Shown here one piece after another: positions 62,760 through 64,000 of a DNA stretch of 64,000 bases (positions are counted from its first letter, which is position 1; each line of letters opens with the position of its first letter). The position numbers were made by a program, and so were the translations under genes. The notes under the pieces were generated by a model that did no database searches, was not told where the DNA came from, and was given only the letters and a program-made list of their open reading frames with translations. Origin of the DNA: Candidatus Micropelagos thuwalensis (GTDB lineage: Bacteria; Pseudomonadota; Alphaproteobacteria; RS24); assembly GCF_000469155.1 (NCBI RefSeq), contig NZ_AWXE01000004.1:186001-250000 (forward strand), read 5' to 3'.

Positions 62760-64000
62760 TTAAAGGTTGAACACTATGGGACGCCCGGTTGATGGCGTCA
62801 CGAGTTCAGCCTCCCACATGACGCGCTTGCCACGCACCATTGTGCCAACGGGCCATCCTTTAATTTCGTCACCCGTGAAGGGTGACCAGCCACATTTACT
62901 TTCGAGCCAGCCCTCATCTATAATTTGTTTTTTGTTCAAATCTACAAATGTCAAATCAGCATCATTGCCCAGCTTCACCTCACCTTTCGAGGCAAAACCG
63001 AACAGCTTATGCGCATTATAGCTGGTTAGTTCCACCAGCCTTTGCAGACTCAGCTTGCCCTCCGCCATATGGTTAAGCATGAGTGGCAAAAGTGTCTGCA
63101 CCCCCGGCATACCGGAAGGCGAATGGGGATAGGCAGATTGTTTCTCTTCAAGTGTGTGGGGCGCATGGTCTGACCCGACAACATCAACAATACCTTGCTC
63201 CAATGCTTTCCAGAGCGCTGCACGGTGGCGTTTCTCACGGATGGGGGGATTCATCTGGGCAAATGTGCCCAATCTTTGATAACAGTCCGGTGCTGCTAGA
63301 GTTAGATGCTGAGGTGTGACTTCTACCGAAGCAATATCCCTATTGGCTGCAAGGATCATCATTTCTTCTTCTGTCGTGATATGCAGCACATGAATTTGTT
63401 TTCCAGCATTTCGCGCCAGATTAATCAACCGTCGGGTGGAGGAAACAGCAGTTTCTACATCGCGCCAGACAGGGTGCGTTTCAACCTTGCCGAGTTGAGC
63501 CTCTGCACGCCGTTCGCGCAAGCGGAACTCATCTTCGCTATGAAAGGCTGCGCGTCTTTTAATGGCCTTCAGGATACGCCCGACCCCATCATCATCGGCA
63601 ACAAGCAAATTACCTGTAGACGATCCCATAAAGACTTTAACACCGCACACACCGGGAAGTTTTTCTAAGTCCGGCAGCGTCTCGGCATTATCAGGGGTGC
63701 CGCCAACATAAAAAGCAAAATCGCAATGCATCCGATCTTGACCAATAGCAACTTTTCCAGCAACGGCTTCTGCTGTTGTTGTCGGTGGCTTCGTGTTTGG
63801 CATTTCAAAAACCGCTGTAACCCCGCCCATAACAGCAGCCCTGGAACCGGACTCTAAATCCTCTTTTGCGCCCAGTCCTGGTTCACGGAAATGAACCTGT
63901 GTGTCGATCACACCGGGAAGAATGGTCAAACCGGTTGCATCAATCACCTCATCCGCAAGTTCACCCACCTCAGAGTCAGAAAAACGATCCAAGGCCGCGA
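62760..64000 (-). CDS. pyrC: Dihydroorotase PyrC/AllB-type, 5' end outside the window
   Basis: Dihydroorotase closes carbamoyl aspartate in pyrimidine synthesis. The gene runs off the right edge; the frame is open to the last base, so the TTG-started reading at 63992 is only a fragment. Metal sites are seen in GVIDTQVHFREPGLGAKEDL (HxH), HVLHITTEEEMMIL, VTPQHL and VGSDHAPHTLEEKQSAYP. The family also includes allantoinase-like enzymes; the HFREPG motif and NPPIREKRHRAALW favour dihydroorotase. Confidence 0.9.
   Translation of the reverse strand, partial: AALDRFSDSEVGELADEVIDATGLTILPGVIDTQVHFREPGLGAKEDLESGSRAAVMGGVTAVFEMPNTKPPTTTAEAVAGKVAIGQDRMHCDFAFYVGGTPDNAETLPDLEKLPGVCGVKVFMGSSTGNLLVADDDGVGRILKAIKRRAAFHSEDEFRLRERRAEAQLGKVETHPVWRDVETAVSSTRRLINLARNAGKQIHVLHITTEEEMMILAANRDIASVEVTPQHLTLAAPDCYQRLGTFAQMNPPIREKRHRAALWKALEQGIVDVVGSDHAPHTLEEKQSAYPHSPSGMPGVQTLLPLMLNHMAEGKLSLQRLVELTSYNAHKLFGFASKGEVKLGNDADLTFVDLNKKQIIDEGWLESKCGWSPFTGDEIKGWPVGTMVRGKRVMWEAELVTPSTGRPIVFNL

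Noticed and set aside
62760-63992. Dihydroorotase as a complete gene starting at TTG 63992
   Set aside because: The frame is open to the window edge and the conserved N-terminal strand is missing, so the gene is cut.
1-64000. tRNA, rRNA, insertion sequence, prophage or CRISPR
   Set aside because: None seen on either strand by eye; short tRNAs could be missed without a scan.

Overview
The window is a chromosomal segment of a flagellated alphaproteobacterium. The evidence is the gene order: yebC-ruvCAB-ybgC-tolQRAB-pal-cpoB-tilS-ftsH-folP-glmM, xseB-ispA-dxs-tlyA, serC-serA with a serC-type RNA leader, zapA-6S RNA-cyclo-ligase, and an EipA/DUF1134 gene. Moderate GC and a polar-type flagellar cluster fit a marine lineage such as SAR116 or a Rhodobiaceae/PS1-like group; the genus cannot be settled from the sequence alone.

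Positions 1-19 kb form a flagellar cluster. Leftward genes encode rod and hook (flgBCDEF, flgG, start of flgH). A second leftward operon encodes FlgP, FlgT, a LysM protein, FlgA, FlgM, a FlgN-like chaperone and a DUF2802 protein. A rightward operon encodes flhA, flhF, flhG, fliA and an unknown gene. At least four sigma-54 type -24/-12 elements sit in front of these units, and FliA/FlgM supply a later sigma-28 checkpoint. Unusual parts are a 1267-residue FlgE, a Vibrio-like FlgP/FlgT pair, an FlhF/FlhG pair with altered key motifs, an orphan FlgE/F/G paralogue, and an acidic protein/lipoprotein pair opposite flgB.

Positions 19-21.7 kb hold small poorly known genes: one with an NHLP/nitrile-hydratase-like segment, a Sel1-repeat protein, two very small proteins, EipA and a membrane protein. 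Positions 21.7-30 kb hold rluD, rpoH (with an SD-covering palindrome and a sigma-32-like promoter), a sodium:solute symporter, purA, and serC-serA behind an RNA leader. About 490 bp without a convincing gene follow.

Positions 30-49 kb run almost entirely leftward: an FkbM methyltransferase, thiD, glmM, folP, ftsH, tilS, cpoB, pal-tol, ruv, yebC, a YmdB-type phosphoesterase, 5-formyl-THF cyclo-ligase, a 6S RNA and zapA. The folP product looks like the sulfonamide-insensitive Sul1/Sul2 enzymes rather than ordinary dihydropteroate synthase, and it sits in its native place beside glmM. This is the most striking single observation.

Positions 49-54.6 kb are a rightward carbon-metabolism operon (tkt-gap-pgk-fba) ending at a two-way terminator shared with tlyA. 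Positions 54.6-59.6 kb are tlyA, dxs, ispA, xseB and a metallo-beta-lactamase-fold hydrolase (leftward). The end of the window holds an SDR with a lysine-rich tail, a Sua5/TsaC protein, an SRAP protein, a DUF192 protein and a truncated dihydroorotase. No tRNA, rRNA, insertion sequence, prophage or CRISPR array was seen. All function calls come from reading motifs by eye; no database search was run.
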